From assembly GCA_964614415.1 (NCBI GenBank), contig CAZTLE010000067.1, forward strand, positions 1 through 18,897: a DNA stretch of 18,897 bases, given 5' to 3'. The DNA is from CAZTLE01 sp964614415 (GTDB lineage: Bacteria; Bacteroidota; Bacteroidia; Flavobacteriales; Flavobacteriaceae). This document shows, piece after piece, positions 1 through 6,917 of the stretch (within the stretch, counting starts at the first letter, position 1; the number at the start of each line of letters is the position of its first letter). The notes under the pieces were generated by a model. The model ran no database searches, was not told where the DNA came from, and worked only from the letters and a program-made list of their open reading frames with translations. The position numbers were made by a program, and so were the translations under genes.

Positions 1-1
1 G

Positions 2-283
2 GATGCCGGTGGAATGAAAGACCTGGCATTTGAGATGGGTGGTGAAATGGAAAATCTATTCCTGTTATTCGGATCCCGACAAGGCGGAAAAGCTTTATTG
101 ACTTGCTATATTTCCAAGGATCTGGCCTCATCCCGTGATCTCAATGCCGGTACCATAGTCCGGGAGTTGGGACGCTATATTCAAGGCGGTGGCGGAGGTC
201 AACCGTTCTTCGCTACGGCTGGGGGTAAGAACCCCGATGGCATATCGGAAGCGCTAGCCAGGGCGGGGGACTATATTCAATAG
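2..283 (+). CDS. alaS: Alanyl-tRNA synthetase, C-terminal fragment (5' end outside window)
   Basis: The frame is open from the first bases of the window and stops at TAG 281-283, so only the last 93 codons are present. They match the C-terminal DHHA1 region of alanyl-tRNA synthetase, which links editing and dimerisation to the catalytic part. The diagnostic stretch is NAGTIVRELG followed by a glycine-rich GGGGGQPFFATAGGKNP segment and a final helix, as in full-length bacterial AlaS. The enzyme charges tRNA-Ala in the cytoplasm. The catalytic and editing domains would lie upstream, so their integrity cannot be judged. The next gene starts 14 bp downstream, suggesting co-transcription. Confidence 0.95.
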   Translation, partial: DAGGMKDLAFEMGGEMENLFLLFGSRQGGKALLTCYISKDLASSRDLNAGTIVRELGRYIQGGGGGQPFFATAGGKNPDGISEALARAGDYIQ

Positions 284-297
284 GTTAGTTTTCCCTC

Positions 298-1245
298 ATG
301 AAATTGGTCACTCCCATAACTGTTCCTTCCGGAAAACCTCAGATCGATTATAATTCCGACATCGTACTACTGGGTTCTTGTTTTGCGCAGAACATAGGTA
401 ATAAGTTAGAGTACTTTCAATTTCGGCAGATTACCAATCCGCTGGGGATCATCTTCAATCCGGTTTCCCTGGAATTGCTGGTAACCCGCGCCATAAATAA
501 AGATGTATTTACTGAGGAGGATATCTTCTTTCACAATGAACGATGGCATTGTTTTCAGTCACATTCGGTTCTCAGTGCTACTACGAAAGAAGCGTTATTG
601 GACAATTTGAATATGGGGTTGTTGAAACTTCATAAGGGTATTGCCAAAGCCTCTCATATGATTTTCACCTACGGTACGGCCTGGGTTTACAGGCATATTG
701 ACAGTGATTCGATCGTTGCCAATTGTCATAAGGTTCCGCAGAAACGTTTTTTAAAGGAATTGCTTACGCCCGTGCAGATTGAATCTGCCATTGACAATAT
801 GGAGACCCTGATTCGATATGTGAATCCGTCGGTCACTTTTATTCATACGGTATCTCCGGTACGCCATACAAAGGATGGAATGATGGAAAATGCCAGGAGT
901 AAGGCCCACCTGCTTACCGCGGTGCATGAGAATATCTCTCCCAGAGATAGGTCACACTATTTTCCGTCTTATGAGATCGTCATGGATGAGCTCCGGGATT
1001 ACCGCTTCTATTCGGAAGATCTTGTCCATACCAATGAGACGGCAATTTCTATTATTTGGGAACGATTTGCAGCGACCTGGATCGATCCTTCCACCGAAGA
1101 AACGAGGAAACAGGTTAGGCAAATACGGCAGGGACTAGCCCATAGCCCGTTTAATCCGGACGGCGAGGCTCATGGTTTGTTTCTGAAGGACCTCAATGAG
1201 AAAATAGAAGCTGTTAAAGGGCAATATCCACATATGACATTTTAG
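298..1245 (+). CDS. GSCFA domain protein (SGNH-hydrolase-like)
   Basis: This 315-residue protein carries the family-naming GSCFA motif at residues 26-30, after a short strand (DIVLLGSCFA). In this family the motif is taken as the nucleophile block of an SGNH/GDSL-like esterase. A later block, LVHTNETA near residue 247, sits where relatives carry a D-x-VHPN type motif and could supply the histidine. No signal peptide or membrane segment is visible, so it is probably cytoplasmic. The ATG lies 14 bp after the alaS stop, and as far as I know alaS-GSCFA adjacency is common in flavobacteria. The substrate is unknown; hydrolase activity is inferred from the family only. The stop codon directly abuts the first regulatory palindrome. 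Confidence 0.9.
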   Translation: MKLVTPITVPSGKPQIDYNSDIVLLGSCFAQNIGNKLEYFQFRQITNPLGIIFNPVSLELLVTRAINKDVFTEEDIFFHNERWHCFQSHSVLSATTKEALLDNLNMGLLKLHKGIAKASHMIFTYGTAWVYRHIDSDSIVANCHKVPQKRFLKELLTPVQIESAIDNMETLIRYVNPSVTFIHTVSPVRHTKDGMMENARSKAHLLTAVHENISPRDRSHYFPSYEIVMDELRDYRFYSEDLVHTNETAISIIWERFAATWIDPSTEETRKQVRQIRQGLAHSPFNPDGEAHGLFLKDLNEKIEAVKGQYPHMTF

Positions 1246-1294
1246 AATACGGCAATTGTCGTATTGATCGCCGTTGGGTTAGAATGCAATTTTG
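1246..1294 (+). promoter_or_regulatory. Palindromic operator copy 1 with minus-7-like element
   Basis: AATACGGCAATTGTCGTATT at 1246-1265 differs at one position from a perfect 20-bp palindrome. Exactly 29 bp after its end, CAATTTTG (1287-1294) finishes, resembling the Bacteroidota minus-7 box TAnnTTTG. A TTG at 1264-1266, overlapping the palindrome edge, is placed like a minus-33 box. The lipoprotein ATG follows 60 bp after the palindrome. Three more copies with the same geometry lie in the window, so I read it as an operator rather than a terminator; no T run follows it. Confidence 0.65.
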
Positions 1295-1325
1295 CTGTGT
1301 TCAATTATCTAAAAACCCAACAGTT

Positions 1326-1850
1326 ATGAAAACTCTAAAATTATTCACCTGTATTCTTTTTGTAAGCCTGGCGCTTATGTCCTGTAAAAAGGACGATGAA
1401 GGAGGCGATGGAGGTGCGGCCGCAGAAGGAACAATCACTGCAAAAATCGGTGGGGCAGATTTCACCTCTCTTGAGATCGCCACTACAGCCAATGAGGTCA
1501 CTGCCGGAGGAAGTACAACAATCACCATTCAGGGAAATGATGCCAGCGGTAAGGCCATTATACTTATTATCAATGGATACGACGGAACAGGCACTTATGA
1601 GATCAGTGATGCCGGTATTTTCAACACGGCTACCTATACCGAGGCCAATATCAGCAATCCGCAGGCTACGCAAAGCTGGGTAGCACCGTTTGCCAACAGT
1701 GGTGTGGCCGGGGAGATCAATATCTCTTCAAAGACGGCCGATAACATCCAGGGAACGTTCAACTTTGAAGGAAAGAACAACGACGATATGTCTATGAGGA
1801 GCATTACCGAAGGTTCTTTCAACATGACACTTTTGCAAAACGGAGGATAA
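1326..1850 (+). CDS. Small exported lipoprotein, DUF6252-like
   Basis: A 174-residue protein. I chose the ATG at 1326 because it begins directly with a lipoprotein signal peptide: MKTL, a hydrophobic core, and a lipobox ending LMSC with Cys20 as the lipidated residue. An upstream in-frame ATG at 1284 would put 14 non-signal residues in front. After the cysteine comes a charged, glycine-rich linker (KKDDEGGDGG), then a beta-rich domain starting TITAKIGGADF and ending in a short conserved-looking block (ITEGSFNMTL). This pattern resembles the DUF6252 lipoproteins of flavobacteria; I recognise it by pattern only. The function is unknown and the location is presumably the cell envelope. It is the sole gene behind operator copy 1, with a likely terminator after it. 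Confidence 0.85.
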   Translation: MKTLKLFTCILFVSLALMSCKKDDEGGDGGAAAEGTITAKIGGADFTSLEIATTANEVTAGGSTTITIQGNDASGKAIILIINGYDGTGTYEISDAGIFNTATYTEANISNPQATQSWVAPFANSGVAGEINISSKTADNIQGTFNFEGKNNDDMSMRSITEGSFNMTLLQNGG

Positions 1851-1871
1851 GATCCGGAAACGTATGTAACG

Positions 1872-1893
1872 AAATCTCAGTGTTGAGGTTTTT
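1872..1893 (+). terminator. Probable intrinsic terminator after the lipoprotein gene
   Basis: AAATCTCA (1872-1879) pairs with TGAGGTTT (1884-1891) around a GTGT loop: eight pairs including one G-T. The stem runs into TTTTT. It starts 22 bp after the stop codon. It is A/T-rich and of only moderate stability. Confidence 0.5.
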
Positions 1894-1925
1894 ACGTGGG
1901 CCGGGGGTAGAGCAACTGCTTTACT

Positions 1926-2121
1926 TCCGGTTTTTGTTTTAGTGGTTAGTTCTTAGTTGTTAGTGATTAGTGAGAAGAAGAGTCGCGCCAAAACCCAATG
2001 CACCGAATTCCAAAACCGGAGTACTTTTCAATAACAATAACAATAACAATAACAATAACAATAACAATATCCAAAACCTGCAACCTGTAACCCCCCAATT
2101 CAAAACTTACAACTAACCACT
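1926..2121. repeat. Non-coding stretch with nested inverted repeats
   Basis: The 369-bp gap between the lipoprotein and propeller genes contains no convincing gene. TCCGGTTTT (1926-1934) is the inverse complement of AAAACCGGA (2012-2020). AGTGGTTAGT (1941-1950) is the inverse complement of ACTAACCACT (2112-2121), and TTAGTTGT (1953-1960) of ACAACTAA (2109-2116). The left arm is built from repeated GTTAGT/TTAGTG-like units and the right arm from their complements. I see no transposase or clear target duplication. It may be a dispersed intergenic repeat or a degenerate miniature element. Confidence 0.5.
2030..2069. repeat. AATAAC hexanucleotide microsatellite
   Basis: Six perfect tandem copies of AATAAC fill 2030-2065, followed by a partial AATA. 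It lies between the two arms of the surrounding inverted repeat and about 80 bp upstream of operator copy 2. Such arrays can change length by slippage, but it is too far from the promoter to set its spacing in an obvious way. Confidence 0.95.
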
Positions 2122-2146
2122 ACGAACTAACCTCTAACCACTTCAT

Positions 2147-2195
2147 TATACGTCAATTGCCCTATTGAACCGCGCGGCTATTTCAACCATTTTTG
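2147..2195 (+). promoter_or_regulatory. Palindromic operator copy 2 with minus-7-like element
   Basis: TATACGTCAATTGCCCTATT at 2147-2166 has three mismatches to the consensus, making it the weakest of the four copies. CATTTTTG (2188-2195) ends 29 bp after it, the same distance as in the other copies. TTG at 2165-2167 overlaps the palindrome edge in the minus-33 position. The propeller-gene ATG follows 53 bp after the palindrome. Confidence 0.6.
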
Positions 2196-2219
2196 ACCAA
2201 ACCAATTAAAACCACAATT

Positions 2220-4100
2220 ATGAAAACGTCAACCATCTTTAGAACCGTGTGCTTGCTTCTGGTTACAGTATGGAGCAGCATGGCACAAAAGGCAGAAGCC
2301 CCCGACTTCATGTATGATGTAGGAGCCAAAATCAACGAAATGACCCTTACGCAGGGAGGAACCATGGTTATTGCAACAAATGACGGACTGGTAGGTATAA
2401 AGCCCGGGCAGAGCGAATTGCTCTTTAATTTCACCGATTATGGACGTGTAAAACCCGAAGAACTGTTTTTCGTACCCAACGCACCCTACGTTGTGGTGGG
2501 TCAGACCGGATTTGGAGCTATGACCACCAAAAAAGCGGTGATCGATTATATGTCCGGAAAGAAACTTTTTAGTACGGAGGACAACGGCTGGAAAATGATC
2601 ATGACCTGCGATGTAATGATGCCGCAAAACAAGCTGGTAGTTAGCGGTCAGCGTCGCTCCAAGGAAAAATTTGCCATGCAGGTTGCTGTTTATGACCTGG
2701 ATTCAGGAGCCGAGGATTACCGGTTCAATCTGGGAGATCCAAACCGGGTTGGCATTGCGAAAAACTACAGTGTTACCGGACGCCCGCTGCTTCTTAAGGA
2801 GCATCTCATTATCCCTACTGCACAGGGGCTCATTGCCAAAAAGGCCAATACCGGAGAAACCCTCTGGCAGAACAAAATGAAGAACATAAACTGGATGACC
2901 ACAGATGAAACCGAAAAGGAGATCTATGGATTCCAGGGTGTAAACAACGGCAGTAATACCAAGATACACAAAGTAGGTGCCAACGGAGAGCAACTTTGGG
3001 CCGATGAGCGCAAAGTAAAAGGCAAGGTGGTCAATTTTGAGATCCTGCCTCAGGGCATAGCAGTGGTTAGCAATGTTGACAATTCCGGGAAATCCGGATT
3101 GATGAAGTTGGCCTCAAGTCGGTCTGAATCCAAGATTGCCTTTCTAAGTGCGAACAATGGGGAAGACCTTTGGGACAAAGCACCCAAGACAAAGGGATAT
3201 GTGCAGCACTTTTACATTATGGACGACGGCATCCTGTTCGGAGTTTATGAAGGCGGAATCAATAAGATATCATTCGACGGAAAAACACTCTTTAAAAAGC
3301 CTTTAAAAACGGGAGAAAATATTCTCACTATGGCCAGTACGCCACAAGGTCTTATTTACATCACTTCGGAAGATGCCAATATTGTAAACCTGCAAACCGG
3401 AGATCAGGTGTGGAAAAAGCCGTTAAAATACAAACGTGCCGATGCTGTAGGGTCGACGTTCGATAATGCCAATTCCAGGTATCTCATCAGTGCAGACGAA
3501 GACCTGTTTGCCGTTGATGCCGAAAGCGGTGATGTTTCTACCCTTGCCAGCAGTAAGTTTGATGGAAAAGAGGCGCCCTCCGGGGTTGAGATAAGAGACG
3601 GTGGAATACTTCTCACGAGCGATCAGAATATGATGCTATTGGATTGGGACGGATCCCAACAATGGCACGAGTACCATAGAGCACCGGGGAAAAGCGCTTT
3701 TGGCGCCATCTTAATGGGAATAACGGCGGTTGCTTCGGCTGCTACGGCGACAGCAGCTTACGCTGAGGCAAACCGAAACAGAAACCGTTTAGGACAGTAT
3801 ACCTCGCGAGGAGAAGCCTATGCCGATCTGGGAGATGGAATGGCGGTGGCGACAGGTGCTTCGGTCGCAGAGATGTTGCGTAGGTTTAAAGCTACCTCTG
3901 CCACAGAAAATTCACAGTTTATTCTCACCAAATTGGACGACGGTGTAGGACTCGTAAAAGTGAATAAGGACACGGGAACCACCGAGAAGGAAATCCTTAT
4001 AAAGGACAAGAAGCCGGAATATCAGGTGGACGAGTTTGGCGGTATCCTGTATTACAAAGCCAATAACAGCTCGGTATATGCCTACGATTTGAAGAAGTAA
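2220..4100 (+). CDS. Exported PQQ-like beta-propeller protein
   Basis: A 626-residue protein beginning with a signal peptide (MKTSTIFRT, hydrophobic core, SSMAQ, likely cut near residue 22). The ATG at 2220 is preferred over in-frame codons from 2193 because the signal peptide starts there. The body is a series of beta blades with PQQ-type signatures such as ANTGETLWQ, NGEDLWD and TGDQVWKKP. No PQQ ligand set can be assigned, so it is more likely a structural or binding propeller than a dehydrogenase. Near residues 490-515 an Ala-rich hydrophobic stretch (GAILMGITAVASAATATAAY) is followed by a basic NRNRNRLG patch, unusual inside a propeller. It stands alone between operator copy 2 and a strong terminator. 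The role is unknown. Confidence 0.85.
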   Translation: MKTSTIFRTVCLLLVTVWSSMAQKAEAPDFMYDVGAKINEMTLTQGGTMVIATNDGLVGIKPGQSELLFNFTDYGRVKPEELFFVPNAPYVVVGQTGFGAMTTKKAVIDYMSGKKLFSTEDNGWKMIMTCDVMMPQNKLVVSGQRRSKEKFAMQVAVYDLDSGAEDYRFNLGDPNRVGIAKNYSVTGRPLLLKEHLIIPTAQGLIAKKANTGETLWQNKMKNINWMTTDETEKEIYGFQGVNNGSNTKIHKVGANGEQLWADERKVKGKVVNFEILPQGIAVVSNVDNSGKSGLMKLASSRSESKIAFLSANNGEDLWDKAPKTKGYVQHFYIMDDGILFGVYEGGINKISFDGKTLFKKPLKTGENILTMASTPQGLIYITSEDANIVNLQTGDQVWKKPLKYKRADAVGSTFDNANSRYLISADEDLFAVDAESGDVSTLASSKFDGKEAPSGVEIRDGGILLTSDQNMMLLDWDGSQQWHEYHRAPGKSAFGAILMGITAVASAATATAAYAEANRNRNRLGQYTSRGEAYADLGDGMAVATGASVAEMLRRFKATSATENSQFILTKLDDGVGLVKVNKDTGTTEKEILIKDKKPEYQVDEFGGILYYKANNSSVYAYDLKK

Positions 4101-4155
4101 CTAACTAACCAGGTTATGTTAGGTTGTGAGCAGGCCATAGGAACCTGTTCCCCCC

Positions 4156-4180
4156 AAGCCCCGCTCTGCGGGGTTTTTTT
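4156..4180 (+). terminator. Strong intrinsic terminator after the propeller gene
   Basis: CCCCGC (4159-4164) pairs with GCGGGG (4168-4173) around a TCT loop and is followed by seven Ts. AAG before the stem can extend it into the T run. It separates the propeller unit from operator copy 3, which begins five bases later. Confidence 0.9.
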
Positions 4181-4184
4181 GTTA

Positions 4185-4233
4185 AATAGGGCATTTGCCG
4201 TATTTCAGAAAATCAAAAAAAAGCAGTACTTTG
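4185..4233 (+). promoter_or_regulatory. Palindromic operator copy 3 with minus-7-like element
   Basis: AATAGGGCATTTGCCGTATT at 4185-4204 has two mismatches to the palindromic consensus. GTACTTTG (4226-4233) ends 29 bp downstream. The start codon of the MORN gene is 50 bp after the palindrome. Because a true terminator sits immediately upstream, this copy is not needed as a terminator, which supports an operator role. Confidence 0.65.
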
Positions 4234-4254
4234 GAGTATCACAAAAACTTCATT

Positions 4255-5658
4255 ATGAGATCACTAGCCTTTCTTTGCATAGCACTTATAAGTGTGTTAA
4301 GTGCTAATGCTCAGGTACCTACACCAATGAGTACAAATTCCAGCGGTTCTGTTTCGGGAGCCAGTTGGACCAAGACCACTTTTTACGACTTCATTCTTAA
4401 GGATGAGAACGGGAACAGGGTGTCCGACGTAATGGACCTAAACTACCTCAAAACGGATTCGTTGGGTGTGTTTGATAAGACCGCCAAGACCGTGTACGTA
4501 TTGGCAGACTTTAAAGATGCTGCGTCCGGATCTTCTGGTAAAGCAGCTGTTCTGGCAAAGAACGTGGGTAACAGTTTTTACGTAACCAACCCCCACTCTT
4601 TTTATACTGTTATCGATCAAAAAGTATATACGGGAAAGATCACCAACGTACAGGGGAGTTATGTGTACTACGTGCCAGACCTGGATAGAACCTATTTCCT
4701 TGATGGAATCCGTAACCATACAAATTGGGGCGCCAAAGCGATTGTAGACATGGCGTACTCGGAGACGAATACTTATTGGTATCGGGATGTAGAGAACAAA
4801 AAGTACGGGATTATCAAAGAAGGTAAGGCGATCGATTATTCCAACGCGAGTACAACGACAGATGGGAATGATCTGGTTGTGAGTATCGACGGAAAACAAA
4901 CCTATCGCCTGCCCGGATATTATACTATTTCCTCCTTCGTTATAAAGCCGGTAAAAATGATCAAGGCGGGTAGTACGACTTCACCAACGGTGGCTTCCGG
5001 TTCGGGTTGTGTTCAGGGGGATTGCCAAAACGGATGGGGCAAGTACGAATACGAAAACGGACATTACGACGGCTTCTGGAAAAATGGGCTTAAGCATGGA
5101 TATGGACTCTATAATTGGGATGACATCGGCAAGTACATCGGTAGCTGGATAAATGATGAAATGAGCGGTTATGGAGTGTATATTGCAGATAATAATGACA
5201 ATATCATAGGACATTATGAGAAAGGGCAATTAAACGGATTGGGAATTACTGTCTCCGGTGATACCTGGAAGCAGGGTGTTTATTCGGATGGCAATTTAGT
5301 TACACCACACGACTTTTTCTCGACAGGTAATGAAACCGGATGTACGGCCGGTGACTGCCAAAACAAGTATGGCCGGATGAAGTGGAGCAACGGCGATAGC
5401 TTTACCGGATTCTTTAAGAATGGCAACCTGTATATGGGGACCTATACCTTTGCCTCCGGGGATAAATACAGTGGTATGTTCAATAGTAGCAATCAGTTTC
5501 ACGGAATGGGCCGTTTCTTCTTTGAGTCCGGTGAGTACTACGGAGGTAACTGGAAGAATGGTAAGTACGACGGGCGCGGCTACTACCATGATAAAGATCT
5601 GAAACAAAAAATTGGCGTTTGGTCGAACGGGCAGTTGGTGACCAGACTGAAAGAATAG
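4255..5658 (+). CDS. Secreted MORN-repeat protein
   Basis: A 467-residue protein. The ATG at 4255 starts a clean signal peptide (MRSLAFLCIA core, SANAQ, cut near residue 20); in-frame codons from 4195 would place it within operator copy 3. An N-terminal region of about 240 residues is not recognised. Two MORN blocks follow, each opened by a matching header (GCVQGDCQNGWG and GCTAGDCQNKYG) and continuing with units such as YENGHYDGFWKNGLKHGYG and ESGEYYGGNWKNGKYDGRG. MORN repeats usually bind proteins or membranes and form elongated beta sheets. The paired CxxGDC headers could form disulfides outside the cytoplasm. A small secreted-protein gene follows 53 bp downstream without a terminator. Confidence 0.88.
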   Translation: MRSLAFLCIALISVLSANAQVPTPMSTNSSGSVSGASWTKTTFYDFILKDENGNRVSDVMDLNYLKTDSLGVFDKTAKTVYVLADFKDAASGSSGKAAVLAKNVGNSFYVTNPHSFYTVIDQKVYTGKITNVQGSYVYYVPDLDRTYFLDGIRNHTNWGAKAIVDMAYSETNTYWYRDVENKKYGIIKEGKAIDYSNASTTTDGNDLVVSIDGKQTYRLPGYYTISSFVIKPVKMIKAGSTTSPTVASGSGCVQGDCQNGWGKYEYENGHYDGFWKNGLKHGYGLYNWDDIGKYIGSWINDEMSGYGVYIADNNDNIIGHYEKGQLNGLGITVSGDTWKQGVYSDGNLVTPHDFFSTGNETGCTAGDCQNKYGRMKWSNGDSFTGFFKNGNLYMGTYTFASGDKYSGMFNSSNQFHGMGRFFFESGEYYGGNWKNGKYDGRGYYHDKDLKQKIGVWSNGQLVTRLKE

Positions 5659-5711
5659 TAAACCTGGAAGCGGATAATCATGACGCTTTAGTCGAAATTA
5701 AAGGAAAGTAA

Positions 5712-6170
5712 ATGATGAAGAATACAAGAACAGTTTTAGTTGCAATGGCTATGTTGTTTGTCATTTCTGCAGTGAATGCTCAACAACCTTCCGTGCCCAG
5801 GGTTCCGGGTACCACTTCTAATACCCCGACCCCTAATTCTGCCGAGGTAGAAAGAAATTTGGACATCATTAATGGCGCCTTCGATACGTACAATACCTAC
5901 GGTACAAAGTTCAGTGTGAAGGGAAACAGAATCCATTGGAAGAGTACGGTTACCGAGGCATCAGCCGATTTGAACGACCTTATATTCTATGTTCACTACG
6001 ATAACAAGTGGATTGTTTTGAAGTGTCTCAAGGATGGATGTTTTGAAGGAACAACTTTTAAGGATGAATATTCCATGAGTCTCAAGACAACATCCGGGAA
6101 CATTAGTCCAGTCATGGATGATGTCCTTCATGCCTTCAACACCATTCGCAAGGAAGTTTTGAGTAAGTAA
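5712..6170 (+). CDS. Small secreted protein of unknown function
   Basis: A 152-residue protein with an N-terminal signal peptide (MMKNTRTVLVAMAMLFV core, AVNAQQ). The start is the first of two adjacent ATGs (5712 or 5715). After the signal comes a Pro/Thr/Asn-rich linker (about residues 26-42), then a compact domain of about 105 residues with FSVKGNRIHWKST, LIFYVHYDNKWIVLKC and DGCFEG. I do not recognise the family. The two cysteines close together (KCLKDGC) could form a disulfide. It has no palindrome of its own and follows the MORN gene closely, so it is probably the second gene of that unit. Confidence 0.8.
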   Translation: MMKNTRTVLVAMAMLFVISAVNAQQPSVPRVPGTTSNTPTPNSAEVERNLDIINGAFDTYNTYGTKFSVKGNRIHWKSTVTEASADLNDLIFYVHYDNKWIVLKCLKDGCFEGTTFKDEYSMSLKTTSGNISPVMDDVLHAFNTIRKEVLSK

Positions 6171-6192
6171 CTTTTTGTGTTGCTAAGGAGGG

Positions 6193-6241
6193 AATACGGC
6201 AATTACCGTATTTTCTCATTGGCGCACTACTTGTACTTTTA
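6193..6241 (+). promoter_or_regulatory. Palindromic operator copy 4 with minus-7-like element
   Basis: AATACGGCAATTACCGTATT at 6193-6212 has one mismatch to the consensus palindrome. TACTTTTA (6234-6241) ends 29 bp after it, aligning exactly with the minus-7-like elements of the other copies although its last base is A instead of G. The response-regulator ATG follows 54 bp after the palindrome, so the gene would be autoregulated if its product binds here. A short T run follows the palindrome, so a terminator role for the preceding gene is also possible at this copy. Confidence 0.65.
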
Positions 6242-6266
6242 AATATCTTTAATCAATTCATCTGCC

Positions 6267-6917
6267 ATGGCGCTCAAAGTTGCAATCGTTGACGACAATA
6301 CCTTTCTGATCCACGCCATCAGGGAGAAGCTCTCTTTTTTTGAAGATATTGCGGTGCGTTATACTGCCATGGACGGTAGTGAACTTCTAACACGTCTTGA
6401 AGAAAATCACAATCTCGATGTAATCCTTATGGATATCGAAATGCCGGTTCTCAATGGGATTGAGGCTACACAAAAAGTCAAACAGAAATACCCACAGATC
6501 AAGATTATCATGCTCACCGTGTTCGACGATGACGAGAACATTTTCAACGCCATCAAGGCCGGAGCGGATGGCTATCTGTTAAAAGATGTCAATCCGGAAA
6601 AACTGTACGAAGGGATTTTGGAAACCCTGAACGGAGGTGCGGCCATGAATCCTTCCATCGCACTTAAGACCCTCAAACTGCTGCGCAACCCCATTGACAT
6701 TACGAACAAAAAAGACCAGGAGGAAATCTCCCTGTCTAAACGGGAAATTGAAGTTCTTGAGCAGCTTAGCAAGGGACTTAGCTATACGGTGATTGCAGAT
6801 AACCTGTTCCTGTCACCCAGTACAGTGCGCAAACATATCGAGAATATTTACAAGAAATTACAGGTGCACAGCAAGATCGAGGCCGTACAAAAAGCCAAAA
6901 ATCACAATATTATTTAG
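6267..6917 (+). CDS. NarL/LuxR-type DNA-binding response regulator, no adjacent kinase
   Basis: A 216-residue, full-length two-domain regulator. The receiver domain (about 1-125) has the acidic pair Asp9-Asp10 (VDDN), the phospho-acceptor Asp56 (ILMDIEMP), Thr84 and Lys106 (LLKD), so it should be phosphorylated normally. The C-terminal LuxR-type helix-turn-helix (about 153-212) shows LSKREIEVLEQLSKGLSY, the recognition helix SPSTVRKHIENIYKKL, and VHSKIEAV. No histidine kinase is encoded in the window, so its partner must lie elsewhere. It sits behind operator copy 4 and downstream of three other units carrying the same palindrome, which makes it the best candidate to bind that site. The regulon link is inference. 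Confidence 0.95.
   Translation: MALKVAIVDDNTFLIHAIREKLSFFEDIAVRYTAMDGSELLTRLEENHNLDVILMDIEMPVLNGIEATQKVKQKYPQIKIIMLTVFDDDENIFNAIKAGADGYLLKDVNPEKLYEGILETLNGGAAMNPSIALKTLKLLRNPIDITNKKDQEEISLSKREIEVLEQLSKGLSYTVIADNLFLSPSTVRKHIENIYKKLQVHSKIEAVQKAKNHNII

Noticed and set aside
2030..2069. AATAAC array as a CRISPR or as iterons of a replication origin
   Set aside because: Six-base units without spacers are a microsatellite, and no replication-initiator gene lies nearby.
4110..4147. Inverted repeat CAGGTT (4110-4115) / AACCTG (4142-4147)
   Set aside because: The arms are only 6 bp with a 26-base spacer and no other copies; the strong terminator at 4156 explains the gap better.
6193..6212. Palindrome copy 4 as a simple intrinsic terminator for the small secreted-protein gene
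   Set aside because: It can fold and is followed by a few Ts, but copies 1 and 2 lack a T run, copy 3 sits behind a separate strong terminator, and all four share an exact distance to a minus-7-like element, which favours an operator.
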